Part shown: positions 1 through 11,195 of the stretch, piece after piece
Layout of the letters: each line of letters opens with the position of its first letter
Numbering within the stretch: the first letter of the stretch is position 1
Notes under the pieces: generated by a model
Database searches by the model: none
What the model was told of the DNA's origin: nothing
Seen by the model: the letters and a program-made list of their open reading frames with translations, nothing else
Position numbers and translations under genes: made by a program
DNA from: Lindgomyces ingoldianus
Taxonomy: Eukaryota > Ascomycota > Dothideomycetes > Pleosporales > Lindgomycetaceae
Length of the DNA stretch: 64,000 nucleotides
Reading direction: 5' to 3'
Assembly (NCBI RefSeq): GCF_010093535.1
Contig: NW_022985190.1
Location: 493,346 to 557,345 of the forward strand

Positions 1-912
1 GACACATCCAGGTTCCTGCTTTCTCAACACACCTTCTCACTCTCAGGTCCTATGGGGACCCATAGAGTCCTGGTTTTCCCTTTGCAGGGTCCCAATCTTC
101 AACGTTGTTTCTCCAGCATGAGTCTTGCCAGCCGTATGTCCATAGCAGAACAAGTGCTCAAGGCCTTGGAAAGCTTACACGATGGCAACATCGTTCATCG
201 AGGTTTGTCATCTTTCCCGCTCCCTTTTTGTATCTCTAGCCAAATATCCATAGACTTGAGCGATAAGAACATCATTTGTGGCATGCAGCCGATGAGTCAT
301 ATCAACACCGCAACAAAGTACCAGTCCCTTGGCCGTCCTAGAAAGACTCTTGTGCAGCCGCACACGAACTGGACTGGGGAGATTGTGCTGCCAATGCAGG
401 TGCCGGCCAATCTTCTGACGGGATCAGTCTATTTGGGCGATTTTGGCATATCGATACGTGCAGGCACCCAAGTCGAATGCAAGCAGCAAACGCCTAGCTG
501 CTGGTGCGCCCCAGAACGATTTCACAACGTAAATCCGACTGCTGCCAGCGATATGTGGAGCTTCATGTGTATATTCGCAAAGCTGTATCTAGGTGCGCTT
601 CCTTTGTCTCCTTACGGTGAGCCCCTGGCAGAGATGGTTAAGATCTTCGGCTCACTACCCCAACGTTGGAAGGGCTATTTTTGTTATCCACAGAGAGCCA
701 ATTCATCATGGTACGATCCGAGAACAACGCCTGAAACTTCACTCGACGCACTCATTGCACGCGTTCGCCCTGATGTCGACTCTACTGAGCGCTCTTACGT
801 AGCACATGTTCTGAGAAAAGGCTTTGCTTATGAGCCTGATGAGCGGATAACCGCCAGGCAACTTCTACAAGACGCTTATTTTCAGAACATCCTAAGACGC
901 TACATCAATTAA
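1..912 (+). CDS. SRPK-like serine/threonine protein kinase, 5' part outside window
   Basis: Serine/threonine kinase of the fungal SRPK-like group; phosphoryl transfer to an unknown substrate. The reading frame is open from base 1 (a family-like GPMGTHRVLVF stretch begins at base 46), so the gene enters from the left and the glycine loop and VAIK lysine are outside. An intron at 203-253 (51 bases, GTTTGT...CATAG) is in frame and stop-free; removing it restores the catalytic loop HRDLSDKN. Further on are DFG (LGDFGIS), the APE-like CAPERF, and a C-lobe ending with the usual DERITARQLL. A roughly 45-residue insert separates the catalytic loop from DFG, as in many SRPK-type kinases. All visible catalytic motifs look intact. 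Coding exons: <1-202 and 254-912. Confidence 0.85.
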   Translation, partial: DTSRFLLSQHTFSLSGPMGTHRVLVFPLQGPNLQRCFSSMSLASRMSIAEQVLKALESLHDGNIVHRGLSSFPLPFCISSQISIDLSDKNIICGMQPMSHINTATKYQSLGRPRKTLVQPHTNWTGEIVLPMQVPANLLTGSVYLGDFGISIRAGTQVECKQQTPSCWCAPERFHNVNPTAASDMWSFMCIFAKLYLGALPLSPYGEPLAEMVKIFGSLPQRWKGYFCYPQRANSSWYDPRTTPETSLDALIARVRPDVDSTERSYVAHVLRKGFAYEPDERITARQLLQDAYFQNILRRYIN

Positions 913-1927
913 ATTAACGTCCCCTCAGATTCACAGCATGTCTCTACATCAAGACTTTGCCAGGCGGCTCCTCGTCCTTAAATACCGCAAGGCTTTCCAA
1001 AAACGAAGATGTCGCTTCATGTGGCGTTGACTGGGCCTTCAAGAAGGTGTGGGCCATTGATTGGGATCAGGAAGCAGAGATTGCGCTCTATTCTAGAATG
1101 CAAGTCTAAACGTAGGAAATGAAATGTATACTTGAGACAAGTTGCCTCTTCGTGCTGCTCAGTGAGAAAATCAGACACAATCGCCATACAACAGAGCAAC
1201 CACTGTTGATCGTTTGTCACCACGCTCGGGTTATACTCTACAGATGTTCACCTATGACATAAATCATTTTCAGCGTGATTCCGAAAATGGTTCCTGCGCC
1301 CAAAGCTGTCCGGGTTGACACTGTGCAAGCAGGCAAGAACATATTATAGAGCTGCAGGATAAGAAGTAGAGAATAGTAAAAATTTAAGAAGCCAAAATAA
1401 AGCGCATGGTCCAATACCTATAACCCGAGATTATCTACGCTGCTAATTCGCTGTGCAGTGTGCTGTGTTGGATGACAGAATTCCTGTCCGGTTACATGGG
1501 TGTCCGACCACGCAGGGATGGATGTTACCGATTCTATTCAAAATAAAGGCAAATTTTTACTAGTAATTCACGCTGTCAAACCTGATCCAAGCTGAACGAC
1601 TCTATAGCATTCCAGAAGTCACCTTACGCCGTCGCGTTCATGGTCGCGTTGGGCGCGTCGATTACCGCCCAGTCGGCCATAAACTCACAGCAACAGAAGA
1701 GGAGATTTTAAGAGCATGGCTACATATAAGTTCCAGAATATGTGCCTCGATTCAGGTTTGCTAGCTGCGACCTTTTAACAGATTCTACCCAGTTTCGTGA
1801 TTCTGGTTCTTTCTTTATCGCACCTTTCGTTGACACTGTGCTGACAGCAGATGCCGTACACTTCCTCTGCTAGAACTCTCACCATGGCATGTTATCTGCA
1901 TTTGGCCTGATTGACTTGCATACCGTA
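913..1927. other. intergenic, no gene seen
   Basis: About 1 kb between the kinase stop and the 3' end of the convergent bZIP gene. Only short unconvincing frames are present and no repeat structure was recognised. Confidence 0.6.
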
Positions 1928-2829
1928 CTACTTCGTCATCGAATAATCGGAATGCATACATATCTCGCCACCTAAGCCAGTATTCTCTTGCATAAGTATA
2001 TCGTTCTGCAGACTGAGCATGCTCGTCTGCCTTTCCAAGAGAAGTACTTGTTCTTCAAGCTCAGACTGTCGTGTGAGCAAAGCCCCAATCTTCCTCTCCA
2101 GTCCTGCCCATTCAATTTCTCTTCTTCGACGGAATCTTCATCTGTGGCTAGTATTAGCGCTGTCAGATTGTGGGACCAAGTGAGTCGGAACCTACGCATT
2201 CAGCTTATTTTGAGTACGTCGTTTCTGTTTCTGAAGAGCTTGCTTTTCTTCTGGCGAAGTAGCTTTGTCTATCAATTGATCGGTCTCTCCTAGACTTAGC
2301 TCCAACAAGGTGTCATTGGTGGCCACTTGTCTCCTGGCGCCACACTCGCGATCGCCGTTCGGTTCGAGCTTCTGGCTGTTGCTCAAGCATGCCTCCTTGT
2401 TGCCAGCAGCTTGTAGTACCATGACTACATCCTTCTTCGGAGGACCCTCCGTGTCGAGAGGCAATGATAGATCTGAGACAGATTGCACACCTTGAGTACT
2501 GTTAGGTTCAGCAGCGGGCGTACATGACACTTCAGCATAGGATTGGAGCATGTCAGCTATAAGTCCGGTATCGTCGTGGTGGGCCCCAATATTTCCAGCG
2601 TCTGGGAACATGCTGAGACTAGACAGGTACTCTTCGGGCATGCTCATGTACTGATCCCATGGCATGAAGAAGAACCTAATAATACATGATTAGAGCTGCA
2701 CTGCACCGCCGTAAATAGCACTTACTTATCTTGTGCGTTCTCGGGGAGAGTGTGTCCCGCGAAAGGTCTCATTCCCGCTTGATCAAACATGGAGGTGAGA
2801 TTAGAAGTGTGTTTGTTACTGGCTGCCAT
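1928..2829 (-). CDS. bZIP transcription factor with an in-frame stop in the basic region (probable pseudogene)
   Basis: Three exons fit: 2829-2726, 2675-2196 and 2141-1928, with introns 2676-2725 (50 bases, GTAAGT) and 2142-2195 (54 bases, GTAGGT...CACAG). The first ~190 residues are acidic and Ser/Pro-rich, like an activation region. The basic region starts QKRRTQNKLNA and continues in exon 3 as RFRRRREIEW, followed by a leucine-zipper-like coiled coil (LERKIGALL, LEEQVLLLERQ). With this splice the Asn-x7-Arg spacing is exactly canonical, but the residue just after NKLNA is a TGA codon at 2138-2140, where bZIP proteins often carry Arg. CGA to TGA would explain it. A rare AAG acceptor could skip the TGA but deletes two residues of the helix. 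The fold assignment is firm; whether the gene is functional is doubtful. Confidence 0.6.
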
Positions 2830-4282
2830 AGACTGGTGTATCTTTTCAGTTGTTGGTTTTAATATTGTGTACCAGAGGATGATTGTCGAAAGAGCTATGC
2901 TGACTGACCTTGCCGTCCTGAACCACAGCTTTTTATACCCGAGAAGTCTCAGCCTGCATTCAGGGACTCGCATGATCGAGCGGACATGACCGGGCAGTCG
3001 GCGCGCTATCGTCTGTAAGACGATATGCATGTGCTATGATGGAACGGGCTATGCATCCATGGCGGACTGACATTGGCTCATTGTCGAAGCATGATGCTGG
3101 CTGAAGGTAACCTCTCTCGTTTCATTTCCGTACGTATACCAGGTTCCTGGCAGAGATGAAGCCGCTGTAGTGGATAGATTTGTTTTCGGATTACGGACGC
3201 TTGGTCTGCCATAAATGGGGTTTTGCAGGTGGTCATGTTATGCCACCGCTCTGGCTTTAGTCACGTCGGGATGATTGACCCCGTCCAGTATGGCTAGAAA
3301 GCAGAGGCTACAGATCGCCCTGCTAAGCCACATGAGCTAGGAATCAATACGCATAAAAACCGCAGTTGCGAGAAACATCTCTCTAGACCACGGTCAAGAC
3401 GGACGACTGTCCTTAACAGGCTCAATGTTCATTTGTCCATTTGTGCTTCGCCTCTTGTCTATCACTACAGTATCTAAGCCATGCGTCTGTCGTCATGCTG
3501 AGGGTCATGAGATTGGTGATAGTTGAATGCCTGGAACTCTGATTATGTATTGAATATTGCTGTGGCTGTTCTCATGCCGTTTCGAGGGATGACGAAGGTC
3601 GATAAGGGGTGATGTGTATCTGCTAATCCCAGCGCGCCATTGTGGCTCGTAAGTGATGGATGCGGTAGCATTGAAGGGTAGTCCCCCACCATGCCTCTCG
3701 GAAAGGCGGAAAGTGGATCATGCGGCCGCGCTTGTAAGTTCTTCTCCAATGATATGTGCAGCCAGAAGGCGAAGTTGAACGTATGGACATGAGATACACA
3801 CGTTCAGAGGCCCAGCGTGAGTGGTATAAAGACTAACTTCCACCGCCGGACACAAAAGTCCAACTAAAAAAGATTACTGCAATTCCATGCTTTTCACATC
3901 ATCCGGTCCACTCGCGATATTTGAAATGGATAATGCCGTACGCCGTTCAGGTTTCTGATATCTGAACATGATCGTAGGCCTAATCACCGTTCCACACATT
4001 CAGAGTGCTGACTGAACTTAATAGGGTCCAGGTGATCCGGCCGTTGACACGAGTTGTAAATTGCCGTGCAAGTCAGCTGTCGAGACTCTTGACAGGAGCC
4101 CAAAGATCAGCGACCACGCTTGCGAAGTCACATCGATCGACGGTGCTCGCGATCCTAAGGAACTAAATAGTGAGTCCATCAACGTCTTTGCACGACTGTG
4201 AGAACGGGCCTTACCATTTGATTCAGCGATTCTTGCCCAGCTTCTTGCTCATCGTCTCTCTACTCAAAGCAATACTGCAACA
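2830..4282. other. intergenic, upstream of the bZIP gene
   Basis: About 1.45 kb with no convincing gene. It must contain the promoter of the bZIP gene (leftward) and of the small coiled-coil ORF (rightward). No repeats were recognised. Confidence 0.5.
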
Positions 4283-4615
4283 ATGATGGAGATCTTCGAC
4301 GATCCGCAGCCCAGAGAAACAATTCTGAGCTTACAGATATGGAGGCTAGAGCAAAGAGTTCTGCAGCTAGAGTTGTGTAACCGGAGACTGGAATGTACAT
4401 TTGTGCGCAAGGACGAGCAAGACGATCGTCTTAATGCCATTGACGAGCAGGTGGAATGTATTAGGAACGATATCGACATGTTCGGCGACAGGATCTTGGA
4501 CCTTGAGAACGGCGAATCTAGAGGAAAATTAGCAGGACCATCAGATGCTGATATCGCTGGCGCGGCGGCGCTCATCAAGCTTGTGACTACTATGAAGAGT
4601 GGACATTTAGATTGA
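4283..4615 (+). CDS. small predicted coiled-coil protein, unknown function
   Basis: A 110-residue intronless frame starting at an ATG with a reasonable A-rich context (gcaacaATGATGG). Residues ~10-80 are rich in Leu, Glu, Arg and Asp with heptad-like spacing (LQIWRLEQRVLQLEL, then a stretch with LNAIDEQVECIRNDI), predicting a parallel coiled coil. There is no signal peptide or membrane segment. I do not recognise a family. The opposite strand is also open over this region (about 155 residues), but that frame is Ser/Leu-rich and looks like a shadow. It could be a chance ORF. Confidence 0.4.
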   Translation: MMEIFDDPQPRETILSLQIWRLEQRVLQLELCNRRLECTFVRKDEQDDRLNAIDEQVECIRNDIDMFGDRILDLENGESRGKLAGPSDADIAGAAALIKLVTTMKSGHLD

Positions 4616-5919
4616 AGCATTAAGGAAATTGACGGACCAAAACGGGGTCTTGGCACGGGATAAAGCCATAAAGGCAAGGATATACTCAAAAGTATATTGT
4701 ACGGATATCGAATGTGCCGTGATAGGCGCACAAGACTAGAGAGAGAGAGATGTCTGCGTCCTCAAGAGAGGGAGAGGATGTCCTCTGGTTTATATACACA
4801 AAAAGGGCCGTTTTGGCCAGATCCCTGAGGCATGAGGCTTAGTAAGCTCCCAGTGGTTCGACAGAAATGCAATCGGTGAAGCACCGAACATCTTGACACA
4901 ATTGAACTCTGTTTTTCAAGGCAGCGTAGGAAACCAGCTACAGACTTACTACGAGCGAGTACAGTAAGTATTGAGATCCTTATTCAAAAGTCAGCAGCAT
5001 AGAACTCCTGGGTTATAGCTTTGACTATGCTCAACGCTCGAGTGGCGTTGACTGCATTTCGTGGTACCCCCTGCACAGCGACGCTCCCGCGCGAATTCGG
5101 CTGGGATGAAAGTGCCATTTTTTTGCAATCCGTCCTGCATGCTCGTGCCGTACTCGTAATCGCTAGCTGCGATTATATAGCAGTGTCATATTCAGGCCTA
5201 TCTTGTCCTCACAGTGTTTTGTGTTTGCTCAGTCTTCTCTGAGGGCGAAGTCGGCATTCTGTTGCTTGTTGTTACCGTCATGTTCAATGATCCTCGATAA
5301 TGGCATTCAGTGCGGTTGGCAAGCACAAAGATATGTTATTTCTGAGCATGTGCTGCCTTTGTGCTGCTGGGATCGAAACGGCAGGGAACCGTTTCTGGGA
5401 CCTCGTGGTACCCACGTCCCGCTTTCGGGCCCCCCTCTCGAACCAATAAATACACGAGTGCTCGTTAGATCTAGAATGTGCCTGATTTCGGGCCTCTTGT
5501 CAAGTATGGACTGCCTGACGGAGTTCGTTCAACCGCATATGCATGCTGTGATGCGCTTGCGAAGTGCTATGCGAAGCTTTCGAAGGCAAGCTAACTTGCT
5601 CCCCGCAAGTAATGTGGGACCACTCTGACAACCCCTCGACATTCGCAACCTCAATCTGTCAGTTTCTTCGTCGCCATAACCACAGCAAAAATGTAGGTCT
5701 TGGTCAAGCTGAAAAAAGCAACTTTATGCTTTTGGAAAAGTCGATATGGAGCGAAAGCTGCGGAGACGGGATTTACCTGAAAATGGCTGTATTGATCTCA
5801 TCATACTGTATAACATCCCAAATAACTTGCATTTCTTCTGAATTTCTCTAGCTAACTGCCTGCTGACAGCCTCTTGATCATGCCTGTGGTGGTGGCCTCC
5901 CATATACCCCAGGCCAGGT
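4616..5919. other. intergenic, no gene seen
   Basis: About 1.3 kb with only overlapping short frames in several phases (5021-5851), none with family resemblance or plausible splicing. A short GA-dinucleotide run lies near 4737-4750. Confidence 0.4.
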
Positions 5920-6459
5920 TCAGAATCCTACAACTACTGATTTTCTCGAACAGAGCCTCTCCGCTTCTTTTCTGACTGTCTTTTCAAAGTCCTCCCGCGT
6001 CTCAAGGAGCATTATCCCAAACCGTTCGCAGACGATCTGAACGTTACACTTCCGACCAAGTCCTTGCGGACAACATACAATCAGTTTTCTATCTTGTGCG
6101 TGAAGACCTAACTCCAGTAAAGTGATCGGTGACAACTTCACAGGGTCAGGGTCAAAGTACATGGCGATGATGTCAGACTGGTCGAGGTGATCCATTTCCC
6201 AGTCAACTTGTTCCTTGAACTTCGGATTCGAGATATCTTGCTTCAGGGTTGGATCGAATGTATTGCCTGCCTGGTCGCGGCGTGGGTTGTAGACGACTAT
6301 AGGCAAGTCTGAGAGTATTTCTGCCATTTCTCTCTGCCATGGAGGGGCCGTTCCCATATTTATATTTCCAGCGAGGAAAACTGAGCGCAGCGGCCTCACA
6401 TTGAGCCTGGCTGGCGGTTGAATATGCTGTCCTAGCACCTGTTTGCTTTGGGCTGGCAT
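5920..6459 (-). CDS. nucleoside 2-deoxyribosyltransferase-like protein
   Basis: A single-exon, 179-residue protein with the layout of the nucleoside 2-deoxyribosyltransferase-like superfamily (cleavage or transfer at the N-glycosidic bond of (deoxy)nucleosides or related nucleotides). Visible marks: a first beta strand and loop SVFLAGN (residues 26-32), NPRRD (58-62), a QVDWEMDHLDQSDII segment (84-98), and the catalytic-type glutamate in TLLELGLH (E116). The C-terminal third holds a cysteine pair (VCCPQGLG) and an amphipathic helix. Length fits the family. No signal peptide, so a cytosolic enzyme is expected. The actual substrate cannot be read from sequence. It is divergent to the VWA/Sir2-like locus, separated by about 680 bases. 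Confidence 0.75.
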   Translation of the reverse strand: MPAQSKQVLGQHIQPPARLNVRPLRSVFLAGNINMGTAPPWQREMAEILSDLPIVVYNPRRDQAGNTFDPTLKQDISNPKFKEQVDWEMDHLDQSDIIAMYFDPDPVKLSPITLLELGLHAQDRKLIVCCPQGLGRKCNVQIVCERFGIMLLETREDFEKTVRKEAERLCSRKSVVVGF

Positions 6460-7140
6460 CGTGGAGGAGGGTGGGTGAGAAGGAGTATGTATATGGCGGA
6501 TGATGATATGATCTGGGTTCGTGGTGGTTACTGTCTTGGAGAATTATCAAGCTCTTAAGCTCATTCGAGCTGTGCACTTTTATAGCGATCTTGGAGCCTT
6601 TGTGACCCTCACAAAAGTGTGGCTTATCCTTGTGACCGCTTAGTCCAAAGGGGGCCGTTTGTGGGACCCCCCTTCGTGATGACGACTCTTGAATCACTAA
6701 ACAGAGGCTGAGCAATATGATGACCCACATGGACTCAGACAGGAAGCCATCCATTGGGTTTCTGTTTCACAGACACGCATATGTGATTACTCGTCATGGC
6801 TGAGGGCCTCGCATAGCCGGCCAAGCGGACGGATTCATCCACACACGGCATGTCCACAGCCACCGCATGAATGAGGTATAATCGACAGGATGACGTGTAG
6901 AATGATATAGCATAGTTCAGTGTCAAGGCTGTGCTATTCGCTGATCATGTATTGAGGTTCAAACAGATAAAGAGAGAAATTACCAACTCCTCGACCATCT
7001 TTCATTCTGCCAGCCTTCCACTTATCCGTCAGAGAGATACCTACCTTGGAATTTAAACTTCTGTTCTCATTTTTAACAGGTCGAAGAATAGGCCGTTCTT
7101 CTAACTAGATCAAATCGTCCGTTACTTCGTTGTAATTCTC
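6460..7140. promoter_or_regulatory. divergent intergenic region between the deoxyribosyltransferase-like gene and the VWA locus
   Basis: About 680 bases separate two outward-facing start codons (6459 minus, 7141 plus), so both promoters must lie here. No individual element is claimed. Confidence 0.45.
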
Positions 7141-8179
7141 ATGGCAAACCTCAACCGGTCACATGTGGCATCTCTCGAAGGAATGTCTTACAACGAGAGA
7201 GTTGGAGGCGGCGGTTTCGTTGTGCTGGAGAGACCTACGATAGACTTACCCCTCCGGATCAAAAGCAAGGATAACAGAATCGAAATAGACGACATCTCGC
7301 CACAGATAGGCTGCGAAGTCCTAATCCACTACGTCGACTACGATGGTATCATCGTAAAGGTGGTCCCACCAATGGAGCCAGTCGTTAATCAGGGCCGCGG
7401 ACCTGTTGAAATCGTGCTGTTAATCGACGTTTCGCCAAGCATGAATGATCTAGCCCCCGTGCCCCCGCGTAGCGAAGGCGATGAATCGGAGCAAAAGGGA
7501 TTCACTGTGCTAGATCTGACCAAGCATGCGGCGTACACAGTCACCGAGAGTCTCAACGAACATGATACTCTTTGTATTGTGACCTTCTCGGAAACTTGCA
7601 AGGTAAGCGCTTTCATTGCCTGATAATGCCGCCATGTCTCGCAACCAGGATGCTAACTTGTTCTGGCAGGTCCTTCTCCCACGTCTCCCCATGAACCACA
7701 AAAACAAGAACTGTGCAAAGGAAAAGATCCTGAGCATGCAACCGGAAAGCTCCACCTACCTGTGGTCCGGTATGCAACTTGCACTTGACCAGTTCAGCGG
7801 CGATGTGGACAAGACAGCCGCGCTGATGGTCCTCACTGACGGCCAGCCAAACGAACCTCTGTCAAATGGCATCATTGCGGCAATGCGGAGGTGGTGTAGA
7901 GGCAGGGGGCTGGGTAGGATTCCTGTACCTATTCACACCTTCGGCTTCGGCTACAACTTAGAAGAAGGCCTTCTGCAATCCATTTCTGATCTTGGAGGAG
8001 GTGACTACAGCTTCGTACCTGATGCTAGCATGCTCGGTACCGTTTTCAACCACGCCGTCGCCAACCTGAAGTCAACATACGCCCAGACGGCTACTTTGCA
8101 GTTGATGTACCCAGGGCACTTAGAGCTTCAATATCTTCAACATCAACGGGCGCGCGTTGACGGAGAAGAACTTCTTTGA
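7141..8179 (+). pseudogene. von Willebrand factor A domain protein, frameshifted at its 3' end
   Basis: Exon 1 is 7141-7602, intron 7603-7669 (67 bases, GTAAGC...GGCAG), exon 2 from 7670. The product has a beta-sandwich-like N-terminus, then a VWA domain with an intact MIDAS: DVSPS (about residue 97), the conserved VTFSETCK, and TDGQPN with its aspartate. The following IHTFGFGYNLEEGLL and GGDYSFVPDASMLGTVF match the fungal VWA proteins often described as VWA/U-box-like. After LQLMYPGHLEL (near 8125) the coding signal continues in another frame, and the VWA frame meets a stop at 8177-8179. The normal C-terminus of this family is therefore missing or fused out of frame to the next segment. MIDAS proteins of this type bind metal and partner proteins; a specific role is unknown. 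Confidence 0.75.
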
Positions 8180-9875
8180 CGCCGTCACAAACGACGGCAC
8201 ACGAACCATTGTTCTTTCTAGGGACAAAGAAATTGCCATCACTCGCCGTTTGATTGCTACCACAGCGGGGTCTGTCCAAAATAATCAAGCAGCTACGGAT
8301 CTGCTGAGTGAGATGGATGCGCCAAGACCTTCCCCAGATAATCTGCCAGTGCAGGGCAGGAGTCTAGGCGACATGTCGCAAGCGTTGAGGATTGAGTCTG
8401 ACACTGATACGGATACAGAGGGCCAGCAAAATTGGACCAAGAGAAGAGAGATACAACAATTCACGAGCTCGCCTACTGCGGTTCAGAAGACTCAAAAACG
8501 AGTTACCCGCATTGACTTCAACAACATCATAAAAGCAGCGGCCCCAAGAACTGCAGGGAATCATGAGTCAACTGAGCAGGCCTTGCCTAGGAGCGATGTT
8601 CAGGATCCTCTGGCTCTAACGACAACCACCTTGCAGCCCTCGACAGAAGCGGGACTAAGAATGCAGCAGAAAGTTGATATACACTTTAAAATGAAGGAGC
8701 ACGGAATATGGAAACTTTTACACTCTCTCTCTGTCGACCCTTCTGATACGATGGAGCTACAGCGACTTGTGATAAAGTATATGAGAAAGAGAGAACCTAT
8801 GTACCCATACACCAAGGACATGCGAATGGTAAAGGTAGGAACATGTTTCGAAGACGCTATCGCTGACGGAGAAACACATTGTACTTGATCCCGGCTGGCG
8901 GGGATACCGATGGTGGCGAATTTTATGCTGCACAACCGCCTAAGAAACTCCAGCAACTTGAGACGAAAATTCGTATTGAGGGGCCGTTACAATTGGATCT
9001 GTTGAAGAATGATCTTTGTTCTTGAGACAAGATCATTATTGTTAGCGGAGCTGGCATTTCTACAAATGCGGGCGGTAAGTCCTACTTCACTAACGCAATA
9101 TGAGATTCTGTTAACTTAGTAGCTTTAGTCGCCGACTTCCGCAGTACTTCTGGAACAAAGATGTCGAGTAAGAGGCTGTTCCATGCATCTGTGTACTTGG
9201 ACCCTCAGGCAGCGGAGCAATTGCACAACGTACTTCTAAAAACGTTTGAATCTGCTTTAAAACCTGAGTTCACGCCATTTGAGGCCATGATGGAGAATTT
9301 GGCGGAGTCCGGCCGTACCCAACGACACTATACTCAGAATATCGATTGCTGAACTGCTAGACTCCCGTCTCTAGCTGAGAAGACTGTTTGGCTTCACAGG
9401 CGCTTAGACAAGTTAAGGTGCCACATAAACCCTGAGCATACAAAGGAGGTAAACCCGGGGTCGTTTCCGCAGTGGATACTTCAAGCATGCCCAATGTGTG
9501 AGGAGACAAATGAAAAGCGAAGAGCCGACAACAAACGACCACGTTCGGTAGGCTTCTTCCGTACAGATGTACTTCTTTATGATGAGCGCAGTCCTCACGA
9601 ATCCGAGATCGAAGTTGCGTTCGACAATGACCTAAAACGGCCTGTTGACACTATAATAATCGTTGGGACCAGGCTGGAGATTGACTCCTTGAGAAGCTTT
9701 GTGAAGGACATGTGCCGATCCGCGGAGCGTACTAAAAGGGACATTCTCACTATATGGGTAAGCAAGGAGCGTCAAAAATATGGCCAGAGTCCTTGGATTC
9801 GTACTCAACTATGAGTATATTGGAGATTGTGACGATTTTGCTTCCCTGCTTATGGAGGATACGAGGAAGTCATGA
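8122..9875 (+). pseudogene. Sir2-like (sirtuin, NAD-dependent deacylase fold) gene with several disruptions
   Basis: Coding signal runs from about 8124 in the frame following the VWA domain, with FNINGRALTEKNFF, a polar linker, then VDIHFKMKEHGIWKLL and DPSDTMELQRL, a domain I recall only loosely from other fungal Sir2-like proteins. The sirtuin core is clear: GAGISTNAG + VADFRS joined by an intron at 9075-9128 (54 bases), TQNID, the cysteine pair in CPMC, and DTIIIVGTRLEID. The gene is broken: a frame change near 8880, TGA at 9023-9025 just before the NAD-binding motif, TGA at 9350-9352 directly after TQNIDC, and a frame change near 9780 before the C-terminal LNYEYIGDCDDFASL, ending at TGA 9873-9875. 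The catalytic histidine is kept but HG is HR, and PDFR is ADFR. Calling it sirtuin-like is safe; activity is unlikely. Confidence 0.72.
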
Positions 9876-11195
9876 ACGATCAGCCTCTAGCATCCAAGCC
9901 CCTTATCCATGCCGGAACGTTGTCTGCCAAGTACTGAACAGGCTAAAGCTTCTGTCATTGTGTCCAAGTGTGCCGAACAGCAGTGGGCTGGGAGAGGATG
10001 CAAAAGCGTAGCGTGGTTGTATGTGTATCAGCGCGTCGACGCAGGACGTCAGCCCGCAGAAAGGAGACCAGTCGTTCTAATGTAGCACACACACACTCTC
10101 TCTAGAACAATACAGTTACTTGTTCAACGTCTAGGTTGAGAGGGGACTAAAACTAAGGTTCTAGTGGTGCATCATCCCTACGAGTTATCATCCAGTCTTC
10201 GGTCTCATCGAGCGCCTGGACATACTGGCACAGATAAGCCACCTGTTTTGACGCCAAATGATGAGCCATCACAAGGATATCAGGGCTCCTGTGTCCATTC
10301 AGCTCGCACAAAGGACGACGTTGTTCCACCAACAGGTCACGCTCCGAAGGCCCACTGGCACCAGCTGTCTATACCATGCTCGTTATGCGTCATGCGCCGC
10401 TCACATCAAAATTCAGGCAGCAGAGAGGCGCTTGATGGAACGATATCCCGCCATTTTTCCTTCCGGTGAGCATGATTTGACTCACTGCACAGCACGTCGT
10501 TTCTCACAGCCTCCCTCGGTTACGGCCAAACTACCCTCCATGGCGCTTCGCTCTCCAATTGGATATCTCCAGCTCGTCCGTAGGTGCGTCATCAAGGGCT
10601 TGTGACTCCTTGAGCCTGGCTTTGAAACGACGACGGATCGCCTAGGTCCGGCTCGTTTAGGGTGTGCTTCGTCAGGCAATTCGTCAGTCCATGAGGCGCT
10701 CCCTGGTGGTGGCGGATTCTGTACTCTCTCATGGTGAGGCTTTGATTACGCAGCTCTTTTGATCTCCATCCAGTCATCTCCATGCCTGCCAAGCTACCTG
10801 ACCTTACCCTGACATAAGGTTGTTTTGGCTAGAGACAGAATCCTTGGGTCAGGATTAAGCAAAGATACTGAGTAATTAAGGAATTTGCTACTTCTACTAA
10901 GGATTATCCAGAAGTCTGATCCTGTGTATATATCTATGTTTGATTGTAGTTTGATGAAGCTTGTAGTTAGTTAATATACACTCTTTCTATACGTTGAGAT
11001 ATCGTCAAGGTTAGTCCTGATGAACATTTAGTCTATAAGGGGCTCATGCATGAAAATTGTAAAGGTAGTAATAGACACTATTACTAGCTAGATATGCATA
11101 GTTTGATTTGCTTTCTTTAGACAGCATTAGGGATTGCGAAGGAAAGGAAAGTATTGCTGATACTAGGTCTAAAATCTAAGCTACTGAACACCCTG
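9876..11195. other. intergenic, no recognised gene
   Basis: About 1.3 kb with short frames on both strands (10164-10605 plus; 10482-10792 minus). The minus frame around 10600-10790 has a protein-like composition but no family I recognise. A short AC/CT microsatellite lies near 10084-10104. From 10860 the sequence becomes AT-rich. Confidence 0.4.

Noticed and set aside
5203..5851. Possible two-frame gene of 140 and 95 residues
   Set aside because: No family resemblance, no convincing intron joining the frames, and no conserved motif.
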